This document shows, piece after piece, positions 28,663 to 37,691 of a stretch of DNA of 64,000 nt (its first letter is position 1; every line of letters begins with the position of its first letter). The notes below the pieces were generated by a model. The model searched no databases and was not told where the DNA came from. It saw only the letters and a program-made list of their open reading frames with translations. The stretch covers positions 140,111 to 204,110 of the forward strand of contig CCFG01000011.1 in NCBI GenBank assembly GCA_000752215.1. The letters are read 5' to 3'. This DNA is from a bacterium MS4 (GTDB taxonomy: Bacteria; Bacillota; Clostridia; Oscillospirales; Acutalibacteraceae). Made by a program: the position numbers and the translations under genes.

Positions 28663-30489
28663 ATGTGTGGAATCGTTGGCTACATCGGAGACGATCAAGC
28701 AGCTCCTTTCTTGCTGAGCGGACTGGAAAAACTGGAATACCGGGGCTATGATTCAGCCGGAATCGCCGTTTACGACGGAACTTCCCTCCATGTTATGAAA
28801 GCAAAGGGAAGACTGAAGGTATTAAGCGACATGATCAACGGGGGAAAAGACGTCCTCGGCACTGTGGGAATCGGTCATACAAGGTGGGCGACACACGGAA
28901 AGCCGTCGGATATCAATTCCCATCCCCAGGTCAGTGACTCCGGAAAATTTGCCGTTGTTCACAATGGAATTATTGAAAACTATCTTTCGTTGAAGGATTT
29001 GCTCATCAAAAAGGGGATCAATTTCGTATCGGAAACGGATACGGAGGTGGTCGCGCAGCTTCTGGAATACTACTACAAAGGAGATATTCTGGACGCTGTC
29101 ATCCGTGTCATCAATAAGGTGGAGGGCTCTTATGCTCTCGGCATCATCTGTGAGGATAACCCCGACCAGATTGTCGCCGTCAGAAAAGACAGCCCGCTGA
29201 TTGTCGGCCTTGGCAGGGGCGAGAACTTTATTGCCTCCGATATCCCAGCTATCTTAAGCAAAACAAGGGATATTTATCGCCTAAACGATAACGAAATCGC
29301 CGTGCTTCAGAAAGAATCCGTGATGATTTATAATACGGATAAGGAAATTGTTCCGAAAGAGCCCTGCCATATCGACTGGGATATTTCCGCTGCCGAAAAG
29401 GGCGGTTATCAGCATTTTATGGCCAAGGAAATTATGGAGCAGCCCAAAGCGGTGAGAGACACGATTTCCCCCAGGATTCAGGACGGGAAAATTGTTCTGG
29501 ACAATATCACCCTGACGGCGGAACAGATGAAAAGCTTTTCAAAGATCTTTATTTTGGCCTGCGGCTCCGCCTACCATGTTGGAATGATTGCAAAATATAT
29601 TCTTGAAAGATTTGCGCGCATCCCTGTGGAAGTCGATGTTGCGTCCGAATTCCGGTACCGCCATCCCATTATCGATGATAAAGTTCTGGTGCTTGTCATC
29701 AGCCAGTCCGGTGAAACGGCGGATACGCTGGCGGCGCTGCGCGAGGCAAAGAAGCTCGGCGCAAGAACGCTTTCCATCGTCAATGTGGTTGGCAGCTCCA
29801 TTGCCAACGATTCCGACGACGTGCTGTACACATGGGCCGGTCCTGAAATCGCCGTGGCAACGACAAAGGCTTACAGCACCCAGCTAGCGGTCATTTATCT
29901 GCTAGCGGTTTATTTTGCCGATAAGCTCGGAAATCTCTCCGAAGAGGATTACGCTTATTACGTTTCCCAGCTTCAGGAGCTTCCCGATAAAATTGCCGAG
30001 ATCCTCAACAACAAAGAACATATCCAATTCCTTGCGTCACAGTTCTTTAATGTTAGGGACGTCTTTTTCATCGGCAGGAATCTGGACTATGCGATGTCTC
30101 TGGAAGGCTCTCTCAAGCTGAAGGAGATTTCCTATATCCACTCCGACGCATACGCGGCCGGCGAATTGAAGCACGGCACCATTTCCCTTGTGGAAGACGG
30201 TACGCTGGTGGTGGCGCTGGCTACCCAGAAGATGCTTTTCGATAAAATGATGAGCAATGTGAAAGAGGTCAAGGCGCGCGGTGCCGTAGTGCTTGGCCTG
30301 ACTACTGAAAACAATAAAAAGATCGAGCAGGAAGCCGACCATACATTGTACATTCCCGAGATGTGTGAGATGATGCTGCCGTCTCTGGCGGTCGTTCCTC
30401 TTCAGCTTTTCGCGTATTATGTTGCGTCGATGAAGGGCTGCGACATTGATAAACCCCGGAATCTTGCAAAATCGGTGACTGTTGAATAA
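28663..30489 (+). CDS. glmS: Glutamine-fructose-6-phosphate aminotransferase (isomerizing)
   Basis: 608 residues. Makes glucosamine-6-phosphate for cell-wall amino sugars. The N-terminal class II glutaminase starts with MCGIVGYIG (nucleophile Cys2) and contains GIGHTRWATHG. Two SIS isomerase domains follow (CGSAYHVGMIAKY; ISQSGETADTLAALREAK), ending PRNLAKSVTVE as in all GlmS. The start is weakly supported by CGGAG. Many Firmicutes glmS genes have an upstream ribozyme; the 89-nt gap here is too short for one. Confidence 0.96.
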   Translation: MCGIVGYIGDDQAAPFLLSGLEKLEYRGYDSAGIAVYDGTSLHVMKAKGRLKVLSDMINGGKDVLGTVGIGHTRWATHGKPSDINSHPQVSDSGKFAVVHNGIIENYLSLKDLLIKKGINFVSETDTEVVAQLLEYYYKGDILDAVIRVINKVEGSYALGIICEDNPDQIVAVRKDSPLIVGLGRGENFIASDIPAILSKTRDIYRLNDNEIAVLQKESVMIYNTDKEIVPKEPCHIDWDISAAEKGGYQHFMAKEIMEQPKAVRDTISPRIQDGKIVLDNITLTAEQMKSFSKIFILACGSAYHVGMIAKYILERFARIPVEVDVASEFRYRHPIIDDKVLVLVISQSGETADTLAALREAKKLGARTLSIVNVVGSSIANDSDDVLYTWAGPEIAVATTKAYSTQLAVIYLLAVYFADKLGNLSEEDYAYYVSQLQELPDKIAEILNNKEHIQFLASQFFNVRDVFFIGRNLDYAMSLEGSLKLKEISYIHSDAYAAGELKHGTISLVEDGTLVVALATQKMLFDKMMSNVKEVKARGAVVLGLTTENNKKIEQEADHTLYIPEMCEMMLPSLAVVPLQLFAYYVASMKGCDIDKPRNLAKSVTVE

Positions 30490-30552
30490 AAGATTACTCT
30501 GTTGCTTTTGTGAAATCCGGCGACAGTTCAAAGAATGGAAGTGCACGAACAT

Positions 30553-32091
30553 ATGATGCAGAACGAAGCAATTTTAATACTCGACTTTGGCGGGCAATAC
30601 AGTCAGCTGATTGCTCGCCGGGTCCGGGATTTAAACGTATACTGTGAGATTAAATCCTATAAGACCAGTGCTGAACAGATCGGGGCCGCAGGATACAAGG
30701 GAATTATTTTCAGCGGCGGGCCTGACACGGTATATGATGAGAATGCCCCTAAATGTGACCCCGGAATATTTGAACTGGGGATTCCCGTGCTTGGAATCTG
30801 CTATGGCGCGCAGCTGATGGCCTATCTGCTCGGCGGCAGGGTGGAAAGCAGCAAGGTGCGCGAATACGGAAAAACAACGGTGGATTTCGATACCGCCAGC
30901 GCGCTGTTATCCGGTCTGGAAAAACAGTCTGTCTGCTGGATGAGCCACACCATTTATATTGCGCAGGTTCCCGACGGCTTCCGGGTGACTGCCACAAGCG
31001 GGAACTGTCCGACTGCGGCCATGGAAAACGAAGGGAAACGTCTGTATGCCCTGCAGTTTCACCCCGAGGTGGAGCACACCGTACATGGCAATGAGATCCT
31101 GAGAAACTTCCTTTATAAGATCTGCGGCTGTGCCGGAGACTGGAAAATGTCTTCTTTCGCAGCGGCAACCATTCAGCAGATTAAAGAGACCGTGGGCGAT
31201 AAAAGGGTGATTTGCGCGCTTTCCGGCGGGGTGGATTCCTCTGTTGCGGCTCTGCTGGTTCATAAAGCGGTGGGTAAAAATCTCACCTGTATTTTTGTGG
31301 ATCACGGTTTTCTGCGTAAGAACGAAGGCGATGACGTAGAAAATGTTTTCCGTAAGCAGTTCGATATGAATCTGATCCGTGTAAACGCGCAGGAACGCTT
31401 TTTGTCAAAGTTGAACGGTATATCTGAACCTGAGCGCAAGCGGAAAATCATAGGGGAAGAGTTTATCCGCGTTTTCGAAGAAGAGTCCAGAAAGATCGGC
31501 CATGTGGACTATCTGTGCCAGGGGACGATTTATCCCGACGTTGTGGAAAGCGGGGCAGGGGATGCGGCAGTCATCAAGAGCCACCACAATGTCGGCGGAC
31601 TGCCGGATGACGTTGATTTTAAAGGCCTGATTGAACCTCTCAGAAATTTATTTAAGGATGAGGTCCGCAAAGTCGGTCTGGAACTCGGTATTCCGGGCCC
31701 ATTGGTCTGGAGACAGCCGTTCCCGGGGCCGGGGCTCGCCATCCGCATTATGGGCGAGATCACCTCCGAGAAGCTGGATATCCTGAAGGATGCGGACGCA
31801 ATCTTCCGCGAGGAAATTGCCGATGCGGGCCTTGACAGGAGCATCAATCAATACTTCGCCGTATTGACCGGCATCAAGAGCGTCGGCGTTATGGGCGACG
31901 GCAGAACGTACGATTATACCATCGCGCTGCGCGGCGTAACGACCTCCGACTTTATGACCGCGGACTGGGCCAGAATCCCTTACGACCTGCTTGACAAAAT
32001 TTCCAACCGTATTGTGAACGAGGTCAAACACGTCAACCGCATTGTTTACGACATTACCAGCAAGCCCCCCGCCACGATTGAGTGGGAATAG
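30553..32091 (+). CDS. guaA: GMP synthase (glutamine-hydrolysing)
   Basis: 512 residues from ATG 30553 (an in-frame ATG at 30535 has no ribosome site; 30553 has GGAAG 11 nt upstream). Converts XMP to GMP. Class I amidotransferase domain: [16 protein letters not shown], nucleophile in [23 protein letters not shown]. The PP-loop ATPase [16 protein letters not shown] follows near residue 224, then the C-terminal dimer domain ending PPATIEWE. Followed by a strong terminator that closes the purine-rich block. Confidence 0.94.
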   Translation: MMQNEAILILDFGGQYSQLIARRVRDLNVYCEIKSYKTSAEQIGAAGYKGIIFSGGPDTVYDENAPKCDPGIFELGIPVLGICYGAQLMAYLLGGRVESSKVREYGKTTVDFDTASALLSGLEKQSVCWMSHTIYIAQVPDGFRVTATSGNCPTAAMENEGKRLYALQFHPEVEHTVHGNEILRNFLYKICGCAGDWKMSSFAAATIQQIKETVGDKRVICALSGGVDSSVAALLVHKAVGKNLTCIFVDHGFLRKNEGDDVENVFRKQFDMNLIRVNAQERFLSKLNGISEPERKRKIIGEEFIRVFEEESRKIGHVDYLCQGTIYPDVVESGAGDAAVIKSHHNVGGLPDDVDFKGLIEPLRNLFKDEVRKVGLELGIPGPLVWRQPFPGPGLAIRIMGEITSEKLDILKDADAIFREEIADAGLDRSINQYFAVLTGIKSVGVMGDGRTYDYTIALRGVTTSDFMTADWARIPYDLLDKISNRIVNEVKHVNRIVYDITSKPPATIEWE

Positions 32092-32101
32092 TTTTAAAAA
32101 T

Positions 32102-32142
32102 CCCCGGAAGCCGCATTATTGCTGGTCTTCCGGGGTTGCTTT
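32102..32142 (+). terminator. Terminator after guaA
   Basis: 9-bp GC-rich stem CCCCGGAAG/CTTCCGGGG with a 16-nt loop and a TTGCTTTGTT tail. Confidence 0.8.
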
Positions 32143-32161
32143 GTTATCTTGGATACCGGTA

Positions 32162-32238
32162 TGATACCGCTGGGGTGTTTTTCAAGTTCTTTGGCGGCCT
32201 CTTTTGCCTAATGTCTCTATGCCGCCTTGACGGTATCA
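32162..32238. repeat. Nested inverted-repeat element in the guaA downstream gap
   Basis: The 410-nt gap between guaA and the next gene holds a 77-nt structure. Outer arms are TGATACCG/CGGTATCA (8 bp) and inner arms GGCGGC/GCCGCC (6 bp). Just upstream is the palindrome GGTATGATACC. On the minus strand there are short open stretches (for example KNLKNTPAV) but no start codon or sustained frame. It could be a dispersed repeat or the fossil of a mobile element. The rest of the gap (32243-32490) is AT-rich with no gene that I can support. Confidence 0.4.
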
Positions 32239-32501
32239 CAAATGTGAGTCTATAGGCCGAATTCAGCTCTTATAAAATACTTTTGTCTTTTAAACTTTCT
32301 GCAACTCCTTCTCCATTGTAATTGTCTTTTTATGGTGATATAATAAAAAACAATCCGTTTGATGAGAAAGGGTTTTGCCCGGTGTTTTTGATTCTATGTG
32401 CCCGGCAATAGTAAAGTTATGGTTATACGTTTAAAATATTAAAAATAAAAATAGGTATGTTATATTGAGTAAGGTTTATACAACAGACGGCGGGGAGGAC
32501 A

Positions 32502-33107
32502 ATGGATTTGAACAGCATGAATCATATTTTAATTGGAACCATTGTGTATGAGTACCTGAACGAGAAATACGGCATTGTTTTAAATAAATCGCGTTTTTTG
32601 ACGGGTAATACGTGTCCCGACCATGGAATCTCTTTTCTGCGTCCTCACAAAATGAGATACTGCAATAAAATGGTGCGCAGAAAGACGGAAAAGCTTTGCA
32701 GGAACGATTACCAGATCATCAGCGCGAAGGCGTCCAAAAAGCTTGGCATTTTGTGTCACTACTACGCGGATTTCTTCTGCTGCGCACACAGCTCTCAATT
32801 CAGCGGCAGCATCAGGGAGCATGTCCGGTATGAGAACGAATTGCTTCAGTTTATGAGGGAAAATTACTCCGCTTTTCGCGGGATGGATTATGTAGCAAAT
32901 GCGGCCGTTCCGGAGAGTGTAACGGAAATCAACAACAGGATGCGCGGCCTGATTGAAAAGAAACCGGCAAAGGAATACGATTTTGGTACGGAACTGTTCT
33001 GTGCCATCCAGGCGTGTGCCATACTGGTGCTTTCCATCAGCCTTGCCATTCTTTCGCAGTACAGTCAAGTGCTGCAGCAGGAGCTGGGAATGAGAAAGAC
33101 GGCGTAG
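32502..33107 (+). CDS. Zinc-dependent phospholipase C-like protein, short form
   Basis: 201 residues. MNHILIGTIVYEYLN at the N-terminus, FLTGNTCPDHG near residue 33 and LGILCHYYADFFCCAH near residue 80 give the His/Asp pattern of the clostridial Zn_dep_PLPC group, as in the longer protein at 7105. A hydrophobic C-terminal helix (about residues 165-190) would anchor it in the membrane, which is unusual for the fold. GGGGAGG precedes the ATG. Substrate unknown. Confidence 0.65.
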   Translation: MDLNSMNHILIGTIVYEYLNEKYGIVLNKSRFLTGNTCPDHGISFLRPHKMRYCNKMVRRKTEKLCRNDYQIISAKASKKLGILCHYYADFFCCAHSSQFSGSIREHVRYENELLQFMRENYSAFRGMDYVANAAVPESVTEINNRMRGLIEKKPAKEYDFGTELFCAIQACAILVLSISLAILSQYSQVLQQELGMRKTA

Positions 33108-33152
33108 ATTTTTGATCCTTATCGTACTTTTACTGAATACTTATAATAAAAG

Positions 33153-33190
33153 AAAAACCCGTCAAACGTAAGTTTGAACGGGTTTTTGTT
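33153..33190. terminator. Bidirectional terminator between PLC-like and VOC genes
   Basis: Arms of about 15 bp (AAAAACCCGT and CAAAC with GTTTG and ACGGGTTTTT, one bulged base), 4-nt loop, U-runs in both directions. Serves convergent genes. Confidence 0.85.
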
Positions 33191-33211
33191 TGCAGCTTCA
33201 ATCGATTGGGT

Positions 33212-33589
33212 TTAATCTGAAACCTGAGCGAATTCAATCCGCTCATTGTTAGGCCCCAGGAACAGAAAAAAGCGATTGCTTCTGGGAGCAAACATTTCGT
33301 TTGATTCGATTCCGTTGCTGACAATTTTACACCCCATTGCAACGATTTCTTCGTATGCCGAATCGATATTTTCACTTACTAAGGCGATATGATCAATCGC
33401 ACCGGCAGGCTTCTCATCCACACGGCGGCGGTAAATTTCCAAACGGCAGCTTCCATTTCCCAAAATGCAGGAAAATTCATGCATCACAACCGGTACGAAA
33501 CCAAGATTTTTATAGAATTCTACTGTAGTGGTAAAGTCTCCGGCTGGAATTGCCACGTGAGCGAGGCCCGTAGGAACATTTTTAATCAT
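33212..33589 (-). CDS. VOC (glyoxalase/dioxygenase) superfamily protein
   Basis: 125 residues with paired beta-alpha-beta-beta-beta modules: LAHVAIPAGDFTTTVEFYKNLGF and, after residue 60, IDHIALVSENIDSAYEEI. The metal His residues of each half (AHVAI, DHIAL) and Glu in RIEFAQ near the end match the VOC metal-site pattern. Substrate cannot be told. The ATG at 33589 is preferred: the upstream in-frame ATG (33604) overlaps the GGAGGA ribosome site that serves it. Confidence 0.8.
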   Translation of the reverse strand: MIKNVPTGLAHVAIPAGDFTTTVEFYKNLGFVPVVMHEFSCILGNGSCRLEIYRRRVDEKPAGAIDHIALVSENIDSAYEEIVAMGCKIVSNGIESNEMFAPRSNRFFLFLGPNNERIEFAQVSD

Positions 33590-33690
33590 TTTTTCATCCT
33601 CCATATTTCGTCAAATCCCTTGCTGATTGTCACACATCACACAAATTTGTATCGTTTTAATATTACATGCGGTAAAGGATAAAGTCAATA

Positions 33691-33728
33691 AAAAATTCAG
33701 CCCTCCCGATCTTACAGCCGGGAGGGCT
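33691..33728 (-). terminator. Terminator after the FlxA-like gene
   Basis: Perfect 10-bp stem AGCCCTCCCG/CGGGAGGGCT, 10-nt loop; on the minus strand followed by GAATTTTTTATTG. Confidence 0.85.
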
Positions 33729-33736
33729 TTCGTGGT

Positions 33737-34078
33737 TTATACGGTAATATCAAGAAGATGATCGCTTAAAGAAGTGACGGAATCTCCGATCCTGTTGCCC
33801 GTCTGTGCGGCATCGGTCATTTGCGTTTCCTGCGCCTTTTTATTTGCCTCATTTTGAAGCTGCTGAATTTGCTGCTGAATCTGGGAAATCTGCTGTTGGA
33901 GCAGAGCCTTCTGCTCCTGAATCTGATCGGAATCCTGTCCGGAGGAATCGGTATCCAATTCGGTAAGCTCCTGCTGCAATTGTTTTTCCTGCGCTCTTAA
34001 TTTGCTGATTTCGCTTTGGCTGCCGGTACCTGATGTCCCGGTGTAGCCGCCGATGCCTGAAACCGCTGAAATGCTCAT
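33737..34078 (-). CDS. FlxA-like coiled-coil protein
   Basis: 113 residues. A Gly/Ser/Thr-rich N-terminus is followed by an uninterrupted Gln/Glu-rich coiled coil (about residues 25-85, with repeating QQ-IQQQIQQLQ heptads) and a short tail. The pattern matches the FlxA-like family seen near motility genes in enterics, but no flagellar genes are nearby and the match is mainly compositional. AAAGGA lies upstream of the ATG. Function unknown. Confidence 0.65.
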   Translation of the reverse strand: MSISAVSGIGGYTGTSGTGSQSEISKLRAQEKQLQQELTELDTDSSGQDSDQIQEQKALLQQQISQIQQQIQQLQNEANKKAQETQMTDAAQTGNRIGDSVTSLSDHLLDITV

Positions 34079-34234
34079 AATGAATCACTGTCCTTTATAT
34101 TGATAAATTTTCCTCTTATGAATGATATCGGTACCTTCACATGGAAATGAATGCTTTTTTTGAAATTTAAGTTTGGTTTATGTTTCGAGGGCATTAGGCA
34201 GAGGGGAGGGCTTTACACAGTTACAGATAACACA

Positions 34235-34269
34235 AAAAACCCGCTAAAACCAAGTTTTAGCGGGTTTTT
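34235..34269 (-). terminator. Terminator of the tRNA-Asp/tRNA-Thr operon
   Basis: Perfect 16-bp stem with a 3-nt loop; the minus strand continues in a run of U (arm ends in TTTTT then TGTG). Confidence 0.85.
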
Positions 34270-34270
34270 A

Positions 34271-34346
34271 TGGAGCTGCTAATGCGATTCGAACGCATGA
34301 CCTCATCCTTACCAAGGATGTGCTCTGCCAACTGAGCCATAGCAGC
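34271..34346 (-). tRNA. tRNA-Thr (anticodon GGT)
   Basis: 76 nt with encoded CCA. Acceptor GCTGCTA pairs fully with TAGCAGC; discriminator T; the anticodon loop carries GGT; T-loop TTCGAAT. Lies 3 nt after tRNA-Asp on the same strand. Confidence 0.97.
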
Positions 34347-34349
34347 AAA

Positions 34350-34426
34350 TGGCGACTCGGATCGGGATCGAACCGACGACCTCTAGCGTGACAGGCTAGC
34401 GTTCTAACCAGCTGAACTACCGAGCC
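34350..34426 (-). tRNA. tRNA-Asp (anticodon GTC)
   Basis: 77 nt with encoded CCA. Acceptor GGCTCGG pairs with CCGAGTC (one G-U); discriminator G as required for Asp; anticodon loop CTGTCAC gives GTC; T-loop TTCGATC. First gene of a two-tRNA transcript. Confidence 0.97.
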
Positions 34427-34517
34427 ATTTACCGTGGACAACGAATATCATTATACTGAAAAGGCCGTTACTTGTCAACAGATAAACGACAAAAAAATAA
34501 TTATTTTTTATTTGACA

Positions 34518-34544
34518 AACCCTCCCCGGAAATCGGGGAGGGTT
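34518..34544 (-). terminator. Terminator of the MacB-type ABC operon
   Basis: 11-bp GC-rich stem AACCCTCCCCG/CGGGGAGGGTT with a 5-nt loop, just after the permease stop codon on the minus strand. Confidence 0.75.
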
Positions 34545-34548
34545 GCCG

Positions 34549-35898
34549 CTATTCCTGCTTGATTGCGGTCAGCGCGCTGATTTTGACGGCCCGGTTCGCG
34601 GGATGGAATCCGGAAACCAGACCGACCATGGTGGAGAAGACAAGTGCCCCCAGTGCCAGCCAGACCGGAATGATGGAGATCTGAGCGGCGGCGCCTCCTC
34701 CGGCCGCGGCTCCCATTGCATCTCCGCCGCCCGCGTTCTGCGCGGCGTACAGGGTGTTGATCAGAAAAGAGATCGCATAGCTCTGTGCAATCCCGATGGC
34801 GCCGCCCATAAACCCGATAGCTCCGGCTTCAACCAGAAACATGGTGCGGATATTCCGAACGACACAGCCGAGTACCTTCATGATGCCGATTTCACGGGTT
34901 CTTTCGTAGATGGACATAATCATGGTGTTTGTAATCCCCAGAGCCGCCACCAGAAGCGAGATCGCGCCAAGGCCGCCCAGAATCATCTGAATGGTTCTCA
35001 TCTGCTCCTCAAGCGGTTTGCGGACGCTTTCCATACTGTAGGTGGAGAATCCCATATCCTGTATTGCCTTCTCCGCGTCCGGAACAGCCTCAACGGAAGC
35101 GACCTTCACGCTTGCGCTGTCGTATCCGTCTTTTTTGTTGGGATCCTTTTTGATATTGTTCAGCTTGTTGTATTTATCACGGAGCTGTTTTGCAAAGGCG
35201 ACGTCCATAAAAACAGAATGGCTGGGGGAAGGATTCTTTCCCCAGTCTTCCACCAGAGTACCAACGCATTGAAGCTTGATCGGCTTGGTTTTCGCGGTGG
35301 AGTCCTGCGGCAGGTTGATCTCGGCCTGAAATTTGTCGGTGAGAGCGGAAACATAAGGGTCTGGCATCTTGCCGTTTTTATCGGCCTGCGGAAAAATCAT
35401 GTTGTTGCTGGATTTCTGGCTGTCGATAAAATCGTATTCCGCGTCCTTGCCAAATAAAATGGTCGTTTCCGGGGCTCCTTCCGCCGGGAGCGTTCCGGTT
35501 TCCGCCTGATACCCGAATTCTTTCAGCGCACTCATCGAAACGCCGTAAATCATTCCCTGATAGCTGTATTTCCGGCTTTTAATGGTAACGGCGGATGGGT
35601 CAAGGTAAAAAACGGGAGTGACAGCCACAACATCCTTTATGGTTTTTACCTGTTCCAAAGTTTTGTCGTCCAGCGCCGCCGAATCCGGAGTCTGGGACTC
35701 ATTGTTGATCGTGATAACCGTCAGGTCGCCCATGTTCTGCATCATGGTTTCCATGGACTGCTTGATCCCGATGCCGAACGACATCATGACGACAATGGCG
35801 CAGGTCCCGATCACAACACCCATCACCGTTAGAAGGGTTCTGACCTTGCGCTTGAACAGATTGCCGAGCGCCATTGAAAGCATGTCTTTCCATTTCAT
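34549..35898 (-). CDS. MacB/FtsX-type ABC transporter permease
   Basis: 449 residues. N-terminal membrane helix near residues 19-43 (VRTLLTVMGVVIGTCAIVVM), a large extracytoplasmic MacB_PCD-like domain (~45-280), then three membrane helices of the FtsX domain, with YERTREIGIMKVLGC near residue 330. An Ala/Gly-rich loop sits between the last two helices. Such permeases work by mechanotransmission with a MacB-like ATPase. Its start overlaps the stop of the exported subunit gene by 4 nt (ATGA), so three proteins are coupled. Substrate unknown. Confidence 0.88.
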   Translation of the reverse strand: MKWKDMLSMALGNLFKRKVRTLLTVMGVVIGTCAIVVMMSFGIGIKQSMETMMQNMGDLTVITINNESQTPDSAALDDKTLEQVKTIKDVVAVTPVFYLDPSAVTIKSRKYSYQGMIYGVSMSALKEFGYQAETGTLPAEGAPETTILFGKDAEYDFIDSQKSSNNMIFPQADKNGKMPDPYVSALTDKFQAEINLPQDSTAKTKPIKLQCVGTLVEDWGKNPSPSHSVFMDVAFAKQLRDKYNKLNNIKKDPNKKDGYDSASVKVASVEAVPDAEKAIQDMGFSTYSMESVRKPLEEQMRTIQMILGGLGAISLLVAALGITNTMIMSIYERTREIGIMKVLGCVVRNIRTMFLVEAGAIGFMGGAIGIAQSYAISFLINTLYAAQNAGGGDAMGAAAGGGAAAQISIIPVWLALGALVFSTMVGLVSGFHPANRAVKISALTAIKQE

Positions 35899-37691
35899 AG
35901 CCTTTCCTCATTGAACGGCTGACCGGCTTCTATGGGAAGGTCGTCGTAATCGTCGCTTTGCTCCAGCTGCTTCAGCTTCTTTGCTTTCCGTTTTTTAAGC
36001 AGGATGACCAGTACGATGATTCCCGCTATTACTCCTCCGATTCCACCGAGAATCCACCAGAGCGGCGGGGAAGAAGCGCCCGCGTTTGCCGGAACAGCGG
36101 GTTCGGAATCGATGCCTTCGCCCGGACCCATTGCGGGCATTACCTCGCAGGAAAACTCCTTGACCAGATTTTTTATTTCTCCGTTTGCGTCCTCGTAGCT
36201 GAAGGTCGCCGTACCGGTCATGGTCCCTTCTTCGGTCGGGTTCAGCGTGGCCTGAAAGGTGTCGCCGACTCCGGAATCCACGTTGCCGATATAGGTGTTT
36301 GATTCACCTGTTGTAAAGTTTCCGTCCAGCTTGACGGAAAGATTGAATATTTTGCTTTTTCCCTTATTGACATAATTGATATTCAGCTGGCCGGAGTCGC
36401 CCAGAGAAATCGGCCCCTGCAGCTCCGCTTCATTTGCTTCAAAGCGGTCGGACTGAGACAGAGGGATAGAGATCGTTTCTGTTGCCTCAATGCCATCCCG
36501 CTTGCCGTCCAGAACGGCCTCATAATTGAAGGCGATGGAAACGCCGTAGGAATTCGGGGTGGCGTCGGCTTTGGGGATCAGGGCGATCTGTTCGGCAAAG
36601 ACCGCGTTTGGGCCGACCTTGGGAATATAAAAGGTATTGGAAGATTTCGCGGGGGTGAACGCGCCCGCCACGGATTTGTCGTCGTCCCCGGCCACGGAAG
36701 AGACGGTGATTTTCAGGTTTTCAATCTGCGTGTTGGCGCTGGTATTTTTAAACCGCATGGCAAGATTGAATTCTTTGCCGCCCATCACCGCTTTTCCGCC
36801 GTAATCGTAATTTTCTATGATAATCAGCGGCTTGCTTTCATTGGTGGTTTCGTCCTTGTCCGTCTTGGTACCGGTCACGGGAATAAAGACTTTTGAAGTA
36901 ACGGATTTGTCCAGCTCATCCGCGGAAAGAATCAGGCTTACGACGTAGTTGTTGGTTGTCATTTTTGAGAGACAAGTCATAGGATAGGAAATGGTGGCGG
37001 TGGCGCCGGTGTCCAGCGTGTTGATGTACTGCGTATCCGTGACGCCGTTGATGCTGACTCCTTCCGCTGTGGAGGTGTCCAGCACGGCCATGATGTTGTC
37101 GCAGACGACGCTGCCGGTGTTTTTCAGCGTAAAGGTCAGATTGAATTTTTCGCCCTCTTTGACCGGCGTATGGTCAAGCCGATAGGACTGCACGACCAGT
37201 TTGCCCTGATCCTCCGTGTCGCTGCTGGTACTGTCAGGGTCAAAAATGGTTTTCTGTACGGTGAAGGTGTCCAGCTTTGTATCCCCGTCATAGTAAGCTA
37301 TTGAGAATTTTAACGTTCCGGCACGGTCGCCGGTACGTTTCATATATTTTTCAGGGATTGTTAGGCGATAGTCAACAGAAGAATCATCATCTGGTTCCTT
37401 TATAATTTCCCCGTTTTCCGATGAAAAAGTTTTTTTACCTAATGATATTGCACCATTGGGAGAACTTACGCTAATAACTATTTTATTTCCTTTGGAATAG
37501 GTTTCATGTGTAAAGTCAAAAGTTGCCTCAAATGGACTTCCTTTTAAGACAGTCAGCTTTTCGCTTGTGACGATGGGATCTGGGTCGCTCGTCGTTGTCG
37601 TTGCCGAAGCCGGAAGACTGCTAAAACAAAATGCCGCAATCAGCAATACCGTCAAAATGAGTGAAACACGCTGTTTCCCCGTTCTTTTCAT
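35895..37691 (-). CDS. Exported CARDB-like repeat protein with C-terminal membrane anchor
   Basis: 598 residues. Signal peptide (residues ~10-31, ending PASATTTT), then several Ig-like beta-rich repeats resembling CARDB/COG1361 domains: for example KEGEKFNLTFTLKNTGSV and MGGKEFNLAMRFKNTSAN. One membrane helix (about residues 550-572) and a short basic/acidic cytosolic tail follow. It replaces the periplasmic adaptor of Gram-negative MacAB systems in gene position, between ATPase and permease, with 4-nt overlaps on both sides. I infer a cell-surface scaffold or adhesin-like subunit of the transporter. Confidence 0.7.
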   Translation of the reverse strand: MKRTGKQRVSLILTVLLIAAFCFSSLPASATTTTSDPDPIVTSEKLTVLKGSPFEATFDFTHETYSKGNKIVISVSSPNGAISLGKKTFSSENGEIIKEPDDDSSVDYRLTIPEKYMKRTGDRAGTLKFSIAYYDGDTKLDTFTVQKTIFDPDSTSSDTEDQGKLVVQSYRLDHTPVKEGEKFNLTFTLKNTGSVVCDNIMAVLDTSTAEGVSINGVTDTQYINTLDTGATATISYPMTCLSKMTTNNYVVSLILSADELDKSVTSKVFIPVTGTKTDKDETTNESKPLIIIENYDYGGKAVMGGKEFNLAMRFKNTSANTQIENLKITVSSVAGDDDKSVAGAFTPAKSSNTFYIPKVGPNAVFAEQIALIPKADATPNSYGVSIAFNYEAVLDGKRDGIEATETISIPLSQSDRFEANEAELQGPISLGDSGQLNINYVNKGKSKIFNLSVKLDGNFTTGESNTYIGNVDSGVGDTFQATLNPTEEGTMTGTATFSYEDANGEIKNLVKEFSCEVMPAMGPGEGIDSEPAVPANAGASSPPLWWILGGIGGVIAGIIVLVILLKKRKAKKLKQLEQSDDYDDLPIEAGQPFNEERL

